A stretch of 64,000 nucleotides of DNA from Virgibacillus phasianinus (GTDB taxonomy: Bacteria; Bacillota; Bacilli; Bacillales; Amphibacillaceae), in contig NZ_CP022315.1 in assembly GCF_002216775.1 (NCBI RefSeq), forward strand, positions 930,001 through 994,000. Direction: 5' to 3'. The notes under the pieces were generated by a model. It saw nothing but the letters and a program-made list of their open reading frames with translations. It did not search any database and had not been told where the DNA came from. Position numbers and translations under genes: made by a program. The number at the start of each line of letters is the position of its first letter. The first letter of the stretch is position 1. Of the stretch, positions 50,979 to 59,699 are shown piece by piece.

Positions 50979-52358
50979 TTACTTTTTCGGAAGATAGACA
51001 TGAAATGTGGAACCTGTATCGATTTCACTTTCTACCTCAATGGTTCCATGGTGAATTTCAATTATTTTCTTCACGATTGCGAGTCCAAGTCCTGTACTTA
51101 CTTCACTTCTTTTTCTTGCCTTATCAACTTTGTAAAAACGGTCAAAGATCTGAGTTACATCTTGTTCTGACATTCCAATGCCAGTGTCCTGAATCGATGC
51201 ATAGACCCCGTTCCTGTCTTCTTTCGTAGTAATAGATATCGTGCCACCATTATCCGTATAACGAATCGCATTTGTCACTAAATTCATCCATATTTGCTGA
51301 ATTAAATCTGTTGACCCGGTAATCGAGCCCGCATGTAAATTTAAATCAATGCTTAGGCTCTTATTCCGCCATTGCCATTCTGTGGTCGATATAACATCTT
51401 TAATTTGCTCATCGATTGAAACTGGAAATGCTGCATGATCACTGCCATCGTGATCGAGCATGGATAGAGTAAGCAGTTGTCTCCCAAGCATCGATAAACG
51501 TTTGCTTTCCTTCTCGATAATCGTCAAGTAATGATGCCGTTCGTCAGCTGTCATTTCTTCGTCTCTCACTAATTCAGTAAAGCCCTGAATCGATGTCAGC
51601 GGGGACTGGATTTCATGCGATACATTCGATACGAACTCCTGCCGCTTTGCCTCCGTTTGTTCCAGAATGTTGCTCATCTTAGAAAAGTCGCGAGCCAAAC
51701 GCCCTATTTCATCCTTCCGGTTAACATTCAATTTCATATGGTAATTTCCTGCAGCAATTTTCTTTGTAGCTTCCGTTAATCGTTTAATCGGCTTTACAAT
51801 ATAACTAGTGCTAATTAGAACTAAAAGGAAGGAGAAAATTAATGCCAATATAAGTAAAACAGCAAGGAAAAAACGCATTTCTCCAAATTGCTGTGAGGTG
51901 TTTGGTCTTACAAATAATGCATAGGTCTTTCCTTTTACCTCAAGCGGAATCCCGATTGTATTCTTTAATTCATTATCAAAAAAACCAGTTACAAACGGTT
52001 TCCACGGATAGTTCTTTACCCCGTGATAGACATTGCCCTGCATTACCTTATCAATGGCATCAGCAGCCAAATTCTTTTTCCGAAAAGGATCGCCATAAAC
52101 TTGTCCGTCTCCTGACCCATCAACCAAATAAAACTTATATCCAAGGTCAGTCATATCGTTTAAATAAGCGGAAATATCCTGGCTGTTATTCGATTTGTAA
52201 ATATCCACTATATTCCTTGAGATTTGGGTGATTTTCGCATCATTCTCAGGTTTTAAATATTGTTGGTAATAAATATTGGATGCGAAAAAAGCAATAATCG
52301 CACTTGCAACCATGATTACCATTGTCACCACGATAATGCGCACATAAAGCGTTCGCAT
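50979..52358 (-). CDS. hssS: Sensor histidine kinase, HssS-like
   Basis: A 459-residue membrane kinase. Two membrane segments (about residues 8-28 and 165-188) flank an extracellular domain of about 130 residues holding YHGVKNYPWKPFVTGFFDN, very close to the corresponding part of staphylococcal HssS. A HAMP domain follows (SYIVKPIKRLTEATKKIAAG), then the dimerisation/phosphoacceptor helix with VSNVSHEIQSPLTS and an ATPase domain with NAIRYTDNGG and DTGIGMSE. It would sense haem-related stress. ATG at 52358 has GGAGG 7 bases upstream. Confidence 0.88.
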   Translation of the reverse strand: MRTLYVRIIVVTMVIMVASAIIAFFASNIYYQQYLKPENDAKITQISRNIVDIYKSNNSQDISAYLNDMTDLGYKFYLVDGSGDGQVYGDPFRKKNLAADAIDKVMQGNVYHGVKNYPWKPFVTGFFDNELKNTIGIPLEVKGKTYALFVRPNTSQQFGEMRFFLAVLLILALIFSFLLVLISTSYIVKPIKRLTEATKKIAAGNYHMKLNVNRKDEIGRLARDFSKMSNILEQTEAKRQEFVSNVSHEIQSPLTSIQGFTELVRDEEMTADERHHYLTIIEKESKRLSMLGRQLLTLSMLDHDGSDHAAFPVSIDEQIKDVISTTEWQWRNKSLSIDLNLHAGSITGSTDLIQQIWMNLVTNAIRYTDNGGTISITTKEDRNGVYASIQDTGIGMSEQDVTQIFDRFYKVDKARKRSEVSTGLGLAIVKKIIEIHHGTIEVESEIDTGSTFHVYLPKK

Positions 52359-52403
52359 ATGAATTCCTCCAAACAATCTTCTTTTGTTGCAGACTACGCC
52401 ACT

Positions 52404-52423
52404 AATATGAACAGAACATGAAC
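52404..52423 (-). promoter_or_regulatory. HssR-type direct repeat between hssR and hssS
   Basis: On the minus strand GTTCATGTT-CT-GTTCATATT, one base from the recalled consensus GTTCATATT-N2-GTTCATATT. It lies right after the hssR stop and 46 bases before the hssS start, suggesting an internal autoregulated promoter. Confidence 0.72.
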
Positions 52424-52429
52424 AGATTG

Positions 52430-53101
52430 TTACACCTGCTCAAGCTTGTAGCCCACACCCCGTATTGTTTTGATAGAAAAGTCCTTTTCCGCCTCCGAAA
52501 AACGTTCCCGCAGGCGTTTAATATGTACGTCGACCGTCCGATCATTCCCGACGAAGTCATTCCCCCAAACCAATTCAATTAATTGGTCACGGGTGAAAAT
52601 TTGATTGGGATAATTGGCGAGCTGTGCGAGTAATTCAAATTCCTTTAATGGCAGAATCACCGTTTTGCCACTCACCCGCACTTCATAGCTTTTTCGGTCA
52701 ATCACGGTTTCACCAAGATAAATAATCTGTTCATTCATCACCTGGAAACGCCTAAGCAACGCTTTGATCCGAAATAAAACCTCTTTCGGTTCAAAAGGCT
52801 TCACAATATAATCATCCGTCCCCGCCGTAAACCCCTTTTCTTTATCAATCAGTTCACCCTTGGCTGTTAACATGATAACGGGGATATCATAGTATGAACG
52901 TATTTCCTTGCATAACTCGTAGCCATCGACATGCGGCATCATAATATCGACTACAGCAAGATGAATTGTCTGTTCCTCAAGCTGCTGCAATGCTGCTTGT
53001 CCATCTTCTGCTTCTAGCGTTCGATAGCCCTCTTTTTGCAAGTAAAAACGGAGTAATTCTCTGATATGTGGATCATCATCAACAAGTAAAATAGATATCA
53101 T
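52430..53101 (-). CDS. hssR: Response regulator, HssR-like (OmpR/PhoB type)
   Basis: A 223-residue regulator. The receiver domain has the acidic pocket in LLVDDDPHIRELL, the phosphoacceptor Asp in VVDIMMPHVDGYEL near residue 52, and Lys in DDYIVKPFEPKE. The C-terminal winged helix has RDQLIELVWGNDFVGNDRTV and HIKRLRERF. It fits HssR. ATG at 53101 has AGGAG about 10 bases upstream. First gene of the hssR-hssS-hrtB-hrtA unit, which sits between glmM and glmS. Confidence 0.88.
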   Translation of the reverse strand: MISILLVDDDPHIRELLRFYLQKEGYRTLEAEDGQAALQQLEEQTIHLAVVDIMMPHVDGYELCKEIRSYYDIPVIMLTAKGELIDKEKGFTAGTDDYIVKPFEPKEVLFRIKALLRRFQVMNEQIIYLGETVIDRKSYEVRVSGKTVILPLKEFELLAQLANYPNQIFTRDQLIELVWGNDFVGNDRTVDVHIKRLRERFSEAEKDFSIKTIRGVGYKLEQV

Positions 53102-53148
53102 TAGCCTCTCACTCCTATGCATATTCGAATAAATGAATCATATATATT

Positions 53149-53180
53149 AAAAAACTGCCCTTATACGAAAAGAGCAGTTC
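53149..53180 (-). terminator. Terminator of glmM
   Basis: On the minus strand GAACTGCTCTTTT and AGGGCAGTTTTTT form a stem with a T-run, between glmM and hssR. Confidence 0.87.
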
Positions 53181-53186
53181 TCAAAT

Positions 53187-54530
53187 TTATTTCATGCCTA
53201 ATAAGTCATCAATTACTGTTACTACGCGGTCTGCATAACGTTCACATTTTTCTTTTGTCGAAGCTTCAACCATCACCCGAACTAGTGGTTCTGTACCTGA
53301 AGGGCGGACAAGCACACGTCCCTCGCCAGCCATTTCCGTTTCCACTTCTTCAATAACTTCTGTCACTTTCGGATTCGTTAAAGCATTTTTCTTGTCGGTT
53401 ACTTTAACATTTTTTAATACCTGCGGGAATACTTCCATTTCCCCAGCAAGCTCAGATAAAGGTTTACCAGTTTCCTTTAATACATTGACAAGCTGAATGG
53501 CCGTTAAAAGTCCATCACCAGTTGTAATGTAGTCAAGGAAAATAATATGCCCGGATTGTTCACCACCAAGGTTATATCCGCCCCTACGCATTTCTTCCAT
53601 CACGTAACGGTCCCCGACAGCAGTTTTATCACTGCGCATGCCGTTTTCTTCCAGTGCCTTATAAAACCCTAAATTACTCATAACTGTTGAAACAACTGTA
53701 TTGTGATGCAGATAACCTTTCTCATTCATGTATTTAGCACAAATATACATAATCTGATCACCATCTACTATTTGGCCTTTTTCATCGACAGCGATTAATC
53801 GATCTCCATCACCATCAAAAGCGAGCCCAACATCGGCACCTTTTTCAGATACGAATGCCTGCAGGGTTTCGGGGTGTGTAGAACCAACGCCATCGTTAAT
53901 ATTCAGACCATCCGGAGAGCTTCCGATTGTGAAAATATCCGCTTCAAGATCGGCAAATAAATGGGATGCCAAACTTGATGTAGACCCGTTAGCACAATCT
54001 AAAGCAATCTGCATACCATCAAAATCATTGTCCACTGATTCTTTTAAGAAGGAGATATACTTTTGTCCACCTTCAAAGTAATCATTAACCTGCCCTATAT
54101 CCTCACCGATTGGACGAGGTAGGTGATCTTCTCCATCCATTAACGTTTCAATTTCTTCTTCCTGTTCATCCGTTAATTTAAAACCATCAGGACCAAAAAA
54201 CTTAATTCCATTATCTGCTACTGGATTATGCGAAGCGGATATCATAATACCAAGTTCCGCTTTCGTAGCTTTCGTTAAGTACGCAACACCCGGAGTAGAA
54301 ATAACACCAAGTCGCATCACTTCGGCGCCGATTGATAATAGACCCGCAACTAATGCACCCTCAAACATCGGTCCTGAAATACGTGTATCCCGGCCAATCA
54401 ATATCTTTGGATTCTTTATTTCTTTTGTTAAAACATATCCGCCAAAACGTCCGAGCTTAAATGCTAATTCCGGTGTTAATTCTTCATTAGCTACCCCCCG
54501 GACACCATCTGTTCCAAAATATTTACCCAT
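53187..54530 (-). CDS. glmM: Phosphoglucosamine mutase
   Basis: A 447-residue enzyme that interconverts glucosamine-6-phosphate and glucosamine-1-phosphate for peptidoglycan. The start [20 protein letters not shown], the phosphoserine motif [18 protein letters not shown] near residue 100, the metal loop [14 protein letters not shown] near residue 240, and the substrate loop [13 protein letters not shown] near residue 407 are complete. It lies 92 bases after cdaR, as in B. subtilis. SD AAAGGAG. Confidence 0.96.
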   Translation of the reverse strand: MGKYFGTDGVRGVANEELTPELAFKLGRFGGYVLTKEIKNPKILIGRDTRISGPMFEGALVAGLLSIGAEVMRLGVISTPGVAYLTKATKAELGIMISASHNPVADNGIKFFGPDGFKLTDEQEEEIETLMDGEDHLPRPIGEDIGQVNDYFEGGQKYISFLKESVDNDFDGMQIALDCANGSTSSLASHLFADLEADIFTIGSSPDGLNINDGVGSTHPETLQAFVSEKGADVGLAFDGDGDRLIAVDEKGQIVDGDQIMYICAKYMNEKGYLHHNTVVSTVMSNLGFYKALEENGMRSDKTAVGDRYVMEEMRRGGYNLGGEQSGHIIFLDYITTGDGLLTAIQLVNVLKETGKPLSELAGEMEVFPQVLKNVKVTDKKNALTNPKVTEVIEEVETEMAGEGRVLVRPSGTEPLVRVMVEASTKEKCERYADRVVTVIDDLLGMK

Positions 54531-54622
54531 GCAGTATCTCTCCTTTTGCTCCTGAATATCCCTGTATTCTGCCTTTAATTATTAGTACAACGTATGTTTT
54601 TAAATTTAGTCTTGGAACAGAT

Positions 54623-56665
54623 TTACTTAATTTCAATTGTCACCTGTTCCATTTCGGGGGTAATTTTAACATTTTCCGGCCCCACAATGACGATGGGTAA
54701 TTTATGTTCTCCCTCATCAAGTCCCTCTGCATCTACAGTCAATTTAATTTTTTCTGCATTCAGTTTACTTATATCTTTTTCAGAACCTGCAACATCTACT
54801 TTCATCTTAGCATCTTCCGGAGTTAGAAATGATAATTCTTGTCCATCACTAAGATTGTCAACGTCAATTGCAACATCTTCAATTGTTTTAGTTTGCTCCA
54901 ACTCTATTTCAACCTCAACTGTATCTGTTTCGGGGATGGTAGCCCCATCCGGCGGGGCAAGCTTTGCTTCGATTGTCTGGGACTTTGTAATATCCGATAA
55001 GTTAATTTCCTCGGTTTGTACCTTATCAATATCCGCCAAAATCGAATTAGTTGCAAAGACTTCCACCTCATCAAGACCCGCTTTTATTGAAGCCAGCGAG
55101 TAATCCTTCGGCAGTTCACCCGTCGTAGGAACCGCTACTGGGACGGTTTTACTTGGGTTCAGCAATTCTGCCGAGACAACGACATTTTGTGGTTTCACGT
55201 TTACATTTAATTCATTACCCTGACTATCATATACATTTACAGGGACTTCCCGACTGTCGATTGATTCCTTTAACCCGGCAACATCAACAAATACCTTTAC
55301 AATACCAATTTGATCAATGATATTTTTAGAACTTGTAATGGTAACTTTTTTCGGTTGTACTTCAGATGATCCAAGTTCAAATCCTTCCGGAAGCTTGTCT
55401 GTATTAATAAAATCGACATTAACAGTAAATTCCTCTGATGCACGTTCCTCGATAATCACATTAATTTCTTTCGGTTCAATGTAGACGTCCAGATTATCCG
55501 GAACATTGGAATACTTAACTTCAACCGTATGTTTTCCCGGGCCCAGGTCTTCCAGATCTACGTATGCATTAAAGTTTTGTTGCCGTGCGGCTGGAACCAG
55601 AACACCCGGACTTCCTTGAAGTTGAACTTTCACATATTCAGGTACACCGCTCACCACGTATTTTTCTGCGTCAATTTTAATATCAAGCGGGAAATTTTCA
55701 ATTGTTTCTATATCTTCCGAGTCATCCGGTATTCTTGAATCATTTTCTAATTGATTACCATTTACATCAAATGATACAAAGACGTACAGCAGAATCGCAA
55801 ATGCGAGTGAGATAATTCGTACAAACCATTTACTTTTAAACCAATTATCCATTCTTCTTCCCCTCCATTTCCGTGACTTTGAATCAGGGGTTTTAATCGA
55901 TAATGATAAATTTTCTTTTAAGAGCTCACGAAGTGTATTCATATCTAAATCTCGGTGCAGCTCACCATTCTTGGTACAGGATACATTTCCAGTTTCCTCT
56001 GAAACGACTATAGTAAGTGCATCGGTTACTTCACTTATTCCCATTGCGGCACGATGCCTCGTACCAAGCTCCTTCGAAATAAATGGACTTTCGGATAATG
56101 GCAGATAACACGCAGCAGCAACAATCTCCTCGCCACGCATAATAACAGCACCATCATGCAATGGTGTGTTTGGTGTAAAAATATTTGTTAATAGTTGATG
56201 TGTCAGTTTACCATTGATTGGGATCCCTGTTTCTGCGTAATCACCGATACCTGTTTCACGTTCTATCGTAATTAGCGCACCAATACGCCGTTTCGCCATG
56301 TAGCCACAAGAATGAATAAACGCTTCTATCGTTTGTTCTAAAATTTCTTCTTCAGATTTTGAATTCCTTGAGAATATATTTCCCCTGCCCAGCTGCTCCA
56401 ACGCACGCCTCAACTCAGGCTGAAACAGAATGATAATGACTACAAATCCCCATCTTATCGCATAATCCGTCAGCCATTGAATAGTTTGTAAATTGAATAC
56501 AAGGCTGATGATCCATACGATTAATATAACCAATATTCCTTTAAGCAGTTGGATAGCTTTCGTACCACGAATAAGCATGATTAATTTATATAATACATAC
56601 CAGACGAGAGCTATATCTACGCCGATACGTAAGAGGTCCAGTAATTCAAATCCCCCATCAAGCAT
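54623..56665 (-). CDS. cdaA-cdaR: Diadenylate cyclase CdaA continuous with regulator CdaR (YbbR) in one frame
   Basis: One 680-residue frame spans both proteins. Residues 1-271 are CdaA: three membrane segments, then a DAC domain with LHDGAVIMRGEE and GTRHRAAMGISE, the ATP-binding motifs that make c-di-AMP. From residue 272 (MDNWFKSKWFVRIISLAFA) it is CdaR: one membrane segment and about four extracytoplasmic YbbR repeats. An internal ATG at 55852 with GGAGGGG 7 bases upstream would start CdaR alone. The two are separate genes in B. subtilis. Adding one G in AGGGG would end CdaA at ...KKNG, so a one-base deletion or sequencing error explains the fusion. Confidence 0.85.
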   Translation of the reverse strand: MLDGGFELLDLLRIGVDIALVWYVLYKLIMLIRGTKAIQLLKGILVILIVWIISLVFNLQTIQWLTDYAIRWGFVVIIILFQPELRRALEQLGRGNIFSRNSKSEEEILEQTIEAFIHSCGYMAKRRIGALITIERETGIGDYAETGIPINGKLTHQLLTNIFTPNTPLHDGAVIMRGEEIVAAACYLPLSESPFISKELGTRHRAAMGISEVTDALTIVVSEETGNVSCTKNGELHRDLDMNTLRELLKENLSLSIKTPDSKSRKWRGRRMDNWFKSKWFVRIISLAFAILLYVFVSFDVNGNQLENDSRIPDDSEDIETIENFPLDIKIDAEKYVVSGVPEYVKVQLQGSPGVLVPAARQQNFNAYVDLEDLGPGKHTVEVKYSNVPDNLDVYIEPKEINVIIEERASEEFTVNVDFINTDKLPEGFELGSSEVQPKKVTITSSKNIIDQIGIVKVFVDVAGLKESIDSREVPVNVYDSQGNELNVNVKPQNVVVSAELLNPSKTVPVAVPTTGELPKDYSLASIKAGLDEVEVFATNSILADIDKVQTEEINLSDITKSQTIEAKLAPPDGATIPETDTVEVEIELEQTKTIEDVAIDVDNLSDGQELSFLTPEDAKMKVDVAGSEKDISKLNAEKIKLTVDAEGLDEGEHKLPIVIVGPENVKITPEMEQVTIEIK

Positions 56666-56790
56666 GTTTACACTTCCCTCTGTTCATTAGTTACCAGTTT
56701 TAACTTATGTAACGGTATTATTATATCATATTCACCCTCTAAACATGCCAGTAAAAAGGATAAAAATTACAGGCACACAAGAAAAGCGGC

Positions 56791-56852
56791 AGCTTCTAAA
56801 CGGGCGCTGTAGCTGGACATATGGTTATACATTCTTATCTTCAAATAAAAAA
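56791..56852 (+). repeat. Deleted copy of the dispersed intergenic repeat
   Basis: GAAAAGCGGCAGCTTCT, GGGCGCTGTAGCTGGACA and a decayed GGTTATACATTCTTATC tail match parts of 48882-49075 with the centre removed. It lies between rsiW and cdaA. Confidence 0.55.
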
Positions 56853-56884
56853 AGGAGCCTCCCGCCAATGCAGAAAAGCCCCTA
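56848..56884 (-). terminator. Terminator of sigW-rsiW
   Basis: On the minus strand AGGGGCTT and AGGCTCCT (with two G-U pairs) form a stem followed by TTTTTTT. Confidence 0.7.
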
Positions 56885-56890
56885 ACTAAG

Positions 56891-57541
56891 TTATCTAACC
56901 CAAATTTGACCCAGTGAAAAGATTCCTTCAAATAATTCCCGTAAGTGATACCACATCCATTCAAACACCTGGTCAACCTGCTTAAATTCACCATTAACTT
57001 CCCCAACCGATGCCATCAGCCCTTCGCCATTAATCGAGTCATCGATTAAATTGCCATGAATAAGTGTTACATTTCCATCAACGGTACCTTCAATTTTAAG
57101 GTTTCCATTCTTCACCAATAAATCACCAGAAACGGTGACACCAGCTGGTACAATCACTGTATCGCCTTTAATAATCAAATTCTCCTGCTTGGAAACAACT
57201 AATTCACTGCCCTGGTCCCATGCAGCGAACACACTGCTGAACATGAAAATGAAAAATATCGCAGCAGCTGTCACAACTGGATGTGCTTTAAACCAGCGTA
57301 TATAGCTGATTCTTCGTTTTTCCCTTGGTAAATTATCCATAACCTTGCTTGTAAACCCTTCAGGAGCAGAAACCTTTTCAGCACTTTGGACCCAGGTAAT
57401 AGTCCGTTTCAGTTCATGAAAATGCTTTTGACAGGCTTCGCACCCTTCCAGATGTTCTCTTAAACTTGCTTCCTCTGATTTGGTCAAATCACCATCAAAA
57501 TATTTATGCATAAGCATGATAGCTTCTTTATCGCAATTCAA
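56891..57541 (-). CDS. rsiW: Anti-sigma-W factor
   Basis: A 216-residue membrane-anchored anti-sigma factor. The zinc-binding anti-sigma domain carries HLEGCEACQKH near residue 32 (H-x3-C-x2-C). A single membrane segment (VVTAAAIFFIFMFSSVFAAW) at about residue 90 leads to an extracytoplasmic part with a bactofilin-like beta repeat (VSGDLLVKNGNLKIEGTVDG). Envelope stress leads to its proteolysis, freeing SigW. The start is probably TTG at 57541 (AAAGGAG at 10 bases); GTG at 57550 abuts the site. It lies 6-15 bases after sigW. Confidence 0.88.
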   Translation of the reverse strand: MNCDKEAIMLMHKYFDGDLTKSEEASLREHLEGCEACQKHFHELKRTITWVQSAEKVSAPEGFTSKVMDNLPREKRRISYIRWFKAHPVVTAAAIFFIFMFSSVFAAWDQGSELVVSKQENLIIKGDTVIVPAGVTVSGDLLVKNGNLKIEGTVDGNVTLIHGNLIDDSINGEGLMASVGEVNGEFKQVDQVFEWMWYHLRELFEGIFSLGQIWVR

Positions 57542-57556
57542 TTCGTTCACACTCCT

Positions 57557-58120
57557 TTACACGTGGCGAAGCTTTTTCCGTAAAGCTTCCCTTCCCCGGT
57601 GAATCCTTGTTTTTACGGTTCCAAGGGGAATATCTAAGATGTCACTAATCTCTTGTAAGGAAAACTCTTCTAAATATCTCAGTATGATTATCGATCGATA
57701 TTTTGGTGGGAGTTCAGAAATTTCGTGATGAATATAGCTCTTAAGTTCAAGGTTCTCTACTTCCGCTTCTGGCAAAATAGTATCTGATTCAAGTTGCGAG
57801 TACATATTTAATCCATCCGTACCCTTGACCTCTGCATCAAGATAGTAATCCGGTTTTCGTTTTCGTATCCGGTCAATCGTTAGGTTCGTTGCAATACGAT
57901 ACAACCAGGTTGAAAATTTTCGATTTATATCATACGAATCAATATTTGTATATGCCCGAATAAAAGCTTCCTGCGCTATATCCTCCGCCTCGTGCGCATT
58001 ACCAAGCATTCGGTAACAATGCTGGTAAATTTTATGCTGATAAAAGGTAACCACATCTTCAAATGCAGATTGATCACCTTTTTTAACCTGTTTTATTTTT
58101 TCTTTTATCATTAAATCCAT
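57557..58120 (-). CDS. sigW: ECF RNA polymerase sigma factor SigW
   Basis: A 187-residue ECF sigma factor. Region 2 is EAEDIAQEAFIRAYTNID near residue 45 and RKFSTWLYRIATNLTIDR; region 4 is LEEFSLQEISDILDIPLGTV near residue 150. It directs genes for envelope stress and antimicrobial resistance. A SigW-type promoter lies 37 bases upstream, so it should activate itself. SD GGAGGT 7 bases before ATG. With rsiW and cdaA-cdaR-glmM it keeps the B. subtilis order. Confidence 0.94.
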   Translation of the reverse strand: MDLMIKEKIKQVKKGDQSAFEDVVTFYQHKIYQHCYRMLGNAHEAEDIAQEAFIRAYTNIDSYDINRKFSTWLYRIATNLTIDRIRKRKPDYYLDAEVKGTDGLNMYSQLESDTILPEAEVENLELKSYIHHEISELPPKYRSIIILRYLEEFSLQEISDILDIPLGTVKTRIHRGREALRKKLRHV

Positions 58121-58156
58121 AGCAAGTACCTCCGCTAACTGATGCGGTATTTATGT

Positions 58157-58183
58157 TACGAAATGAAACCAAAAAAGGTTTCA
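58157..58183 (-). promoter_or_regulatory. SigW-dependent autoregulatory promoter
   Basis: On the minus strand TGAAAC (58178-58183) and CGTA (58157-58160) with a 17-base spacer, close to the SigW consensus TGAAAC-N16-CGTA. The -35 is part of the palindrome GAAACC-TTTTTT-GGTTTC. Confidence 0.85.
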
Positions 58184-58268
58184 TAAATAAAAAAGTTATT
58201 TTTAGGTTTAACTTTGTTAATATATGGGTAACTTCTAATTACATTATACTAGATTGGAGGAAGGTTTG

Positions 58269-58427
58269 GTGGATAATTGTAATTTATTGAAAAAAATTGA
58301 ACAATGTCGAAATGAAATGATTACATTAAGTTATTCCCACGGCTATACTTCTGAGGCAGTAATTAAATCTAGTAAAAAATTGGACTCACTTCTAAATTCG
58401 TATTACAATACTGAAAAAAGTGCTTAA
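58269..58427 (+). CDS. Spo0E-like aspartyl-phosphate phosphatase (small protein)
   Basis: A 52-residue protein too short for most gene callers. Start codon GTG at 58269 (TTG at 58266 is in frame too), behind GGAGGAAGG. It reads MDNCNLLKKIEQCRNEMITL followed by SHGYTSEAVIKSSKKLDSLL and ends NSYYNTEKSA. The spacing of EQCRNEM, the glycine turn and the S-x-x-LD-x-LLN helix is that of Spo0E/YisI/YnzD. Such proteins remove phosphate from Spo0A~P and delay sporulation. It is divergent from sigW. Confidence 0.85.
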   Translation: MDNCNLLKKIEQCRNEMITLSYSHGYTSEAVIKSSKKLDSLLNSYYNTEKSA

Positions 58428-58433
58428 ACATAA

Positions 58434-58530
58434 GAAAATCTGGGCTTGTCGCCAAGAATTAATGGCAAAAGCCTTAGATTTTTTTATACTTTATACCGAT
58501 AAAGATTTATACTTTCTTAAAGCGTAAATA
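58434..58530 (+). repeat. Dispersed intergenic repeat, terminator-like half
   Basis: A copy of the second half of the 7036-7290 repeat (CTTGTCGCCAAG, CAAAAGCCTTAGATTTTTTT, TATACTTTATACCGATAAAG) directly after the Spo0E-like gene, where its hairpin and T-run could terminate that transcript. Confidence 0.8.
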
Positions 58531-58532
58531 AA

Positions 58533-58569
58533 GGAGGCAGCCGATTCTAATTGGCTGCCTCCATTGGTA
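58533..58569 (-). terminator. Terminator of the arginase gene
   Basis: GGAGGCAGCC (58533-58542) and GGCTGCCTCC (58553-58562) form a 10-bp stem. On the minus strand it is followed by TTTATTT. Confidence 0.87.
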
Positions 58570-58572
58570 ATT

Positions 58573-59472
58573 TTATTTTAATGTTTCACCGAATAGCGCG
58601 CTTATTAAATTGGCTGCTACAATACCGGTCTTATTCTTGTCATCCAGCAATGGATTTACCTCAACAAATTCCGCTGAAGTAAGTACATCTGCATCATGTA
58701 ACAATTCCAGTGCATGACGGGTTTCCCGATAAGATGGTCCACCTTCGACTGGCGTTCCAACTCCTGGAGTTTCCATTGGGTCTAAACCGTCAAGGTCTAA
58801 GCTCAAGTGAATTCCATCTGTGCGGTCCTTCAAATAAGCAATGGTTTCCTGGATAACCTGTTCCATTCCAAATTCATCAACCTCACGCATGGAGTATACT
58901 TTAATGCCGCGTTCCTTAATCAGTTCCTTTTCACCTGGGTCAAGATCACGTGCGCCAATGATTACTAAATTTTCCGGTTTCACCTTTGGTTGCTCACCAT
59001 GAACATTAGTTAGCTTCTGATGCCCAATACCAAGACTTGCGGCTAATGGCATTCCGTGGATATTTCCGGAGGGCGACGTTGCGCTGTCATTTAAATCCCC
59101 ATGGGCATCATACCAAATTACACCTAGATTCTCATAATGCTTACTAATTCCAGCAAGACTGCCAATCGCCATACTATGGTCTCCGCCAAATAAAAGCGGG
59201 AATCGATCGGCTGCAACAACATCATCTGCTTTTTCAGCAAGAATAGTCGATGCATCAATAATTGATTGCAGGTTTAATAAATTATCCTCGCGCTGTTCCT
59301 CGCCTGCCACAGAATCAATTTTTATATTTCCAAGATCCTCCACATCATGTTGTAAACGCTTTAATTTATCAACAACACCAGCATGACGGATTGCGTCCGG
59401 TCCAAGATCCGTTCCTGGACGCGGTTGTCCTAAATGCATGGGCACTCCAATAATCGAAATGTTTTTCTTCAT
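58573..59472 (-). CDS. rocF: Arginase
   Basis: A 299-residue Mn2+ enzyme that hydrolyses arginine to ornithine and urea. The metal ligands are in LLFGGDHSMAIGS near residue 97, WYDAHGDLND near residue 125, and LSLDLDGLDPMETPGVGT near residue 227. The start KKNISIIGVPMHLGQPR is typical. ATG at 59472 has GGAGG 8 bases upstream; the frame is open to 59517 without a site. It has its own terminator. A sigma-L-type promoter as in B. subtilis roc genes was not found in the 224-base upstream gap. Confidence 0.95.
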   Translation of the reverse strand: MKKNISIIGVPMHLGQPRPGTDLGPDAIRHAGVVDKLKRLQHDVEDLGNIKIDSVAGEEQREDNLLNLQSIIDASTILAEKADDVVAADRFPLLFGGDHSMAIGSLAGISKHYENLGVIWYDAHGDLNDSATSPSGNIHGMPLAASLGIGHQKLTNVHGEQPKVKPENLVIIGARDLDPGEKELIKERGIKVYSMREVDEFGMEQVIQETIAYLKDRTDGIHLSLDLDGLDPMETPGVGTPVEGGPSYRETRHALELLHDADVLTSAEFVEVNPLLDDKNKTGIVAANLISALFGETLK

Positions 59473-59666
59473 AATTGAAACCTCCTCTACCCTATAGTTT
59501 AACGAAAAGTCTGGCAATGACTCAACTGGACATAAAAATGAGTAGTTATACCATGGGAACTTTCGTGGTAAAAGGCTTCGCTGAATACTGTTTGTGTATT
59601 GTCTTATAGTGTGGGTTAAGCCCTAGTTTCCTTTACCCTTTCCCAGTTCAGGGAGTATTACAAATA

Positions 59667-59699
59667 AAAAACAGGCATCGTGATAATGCCTGTTTTTTA
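59667..59699 (-). terminator. Terminator of the mevalonate operon
   Basis: AAAACAGGCAT and ATGCCTGTTTT form a stem followed, on the minus strand, by TTATTTG; it begins inside the last codon of the kinase gene. Confidence 0.85.

Noticed and set aside
56151-56300. Possible loss of cyclase activity in the fused CdaA
   Set aside because: Both DGA and RHR motifs are intact, so the DAC domain appears functional.
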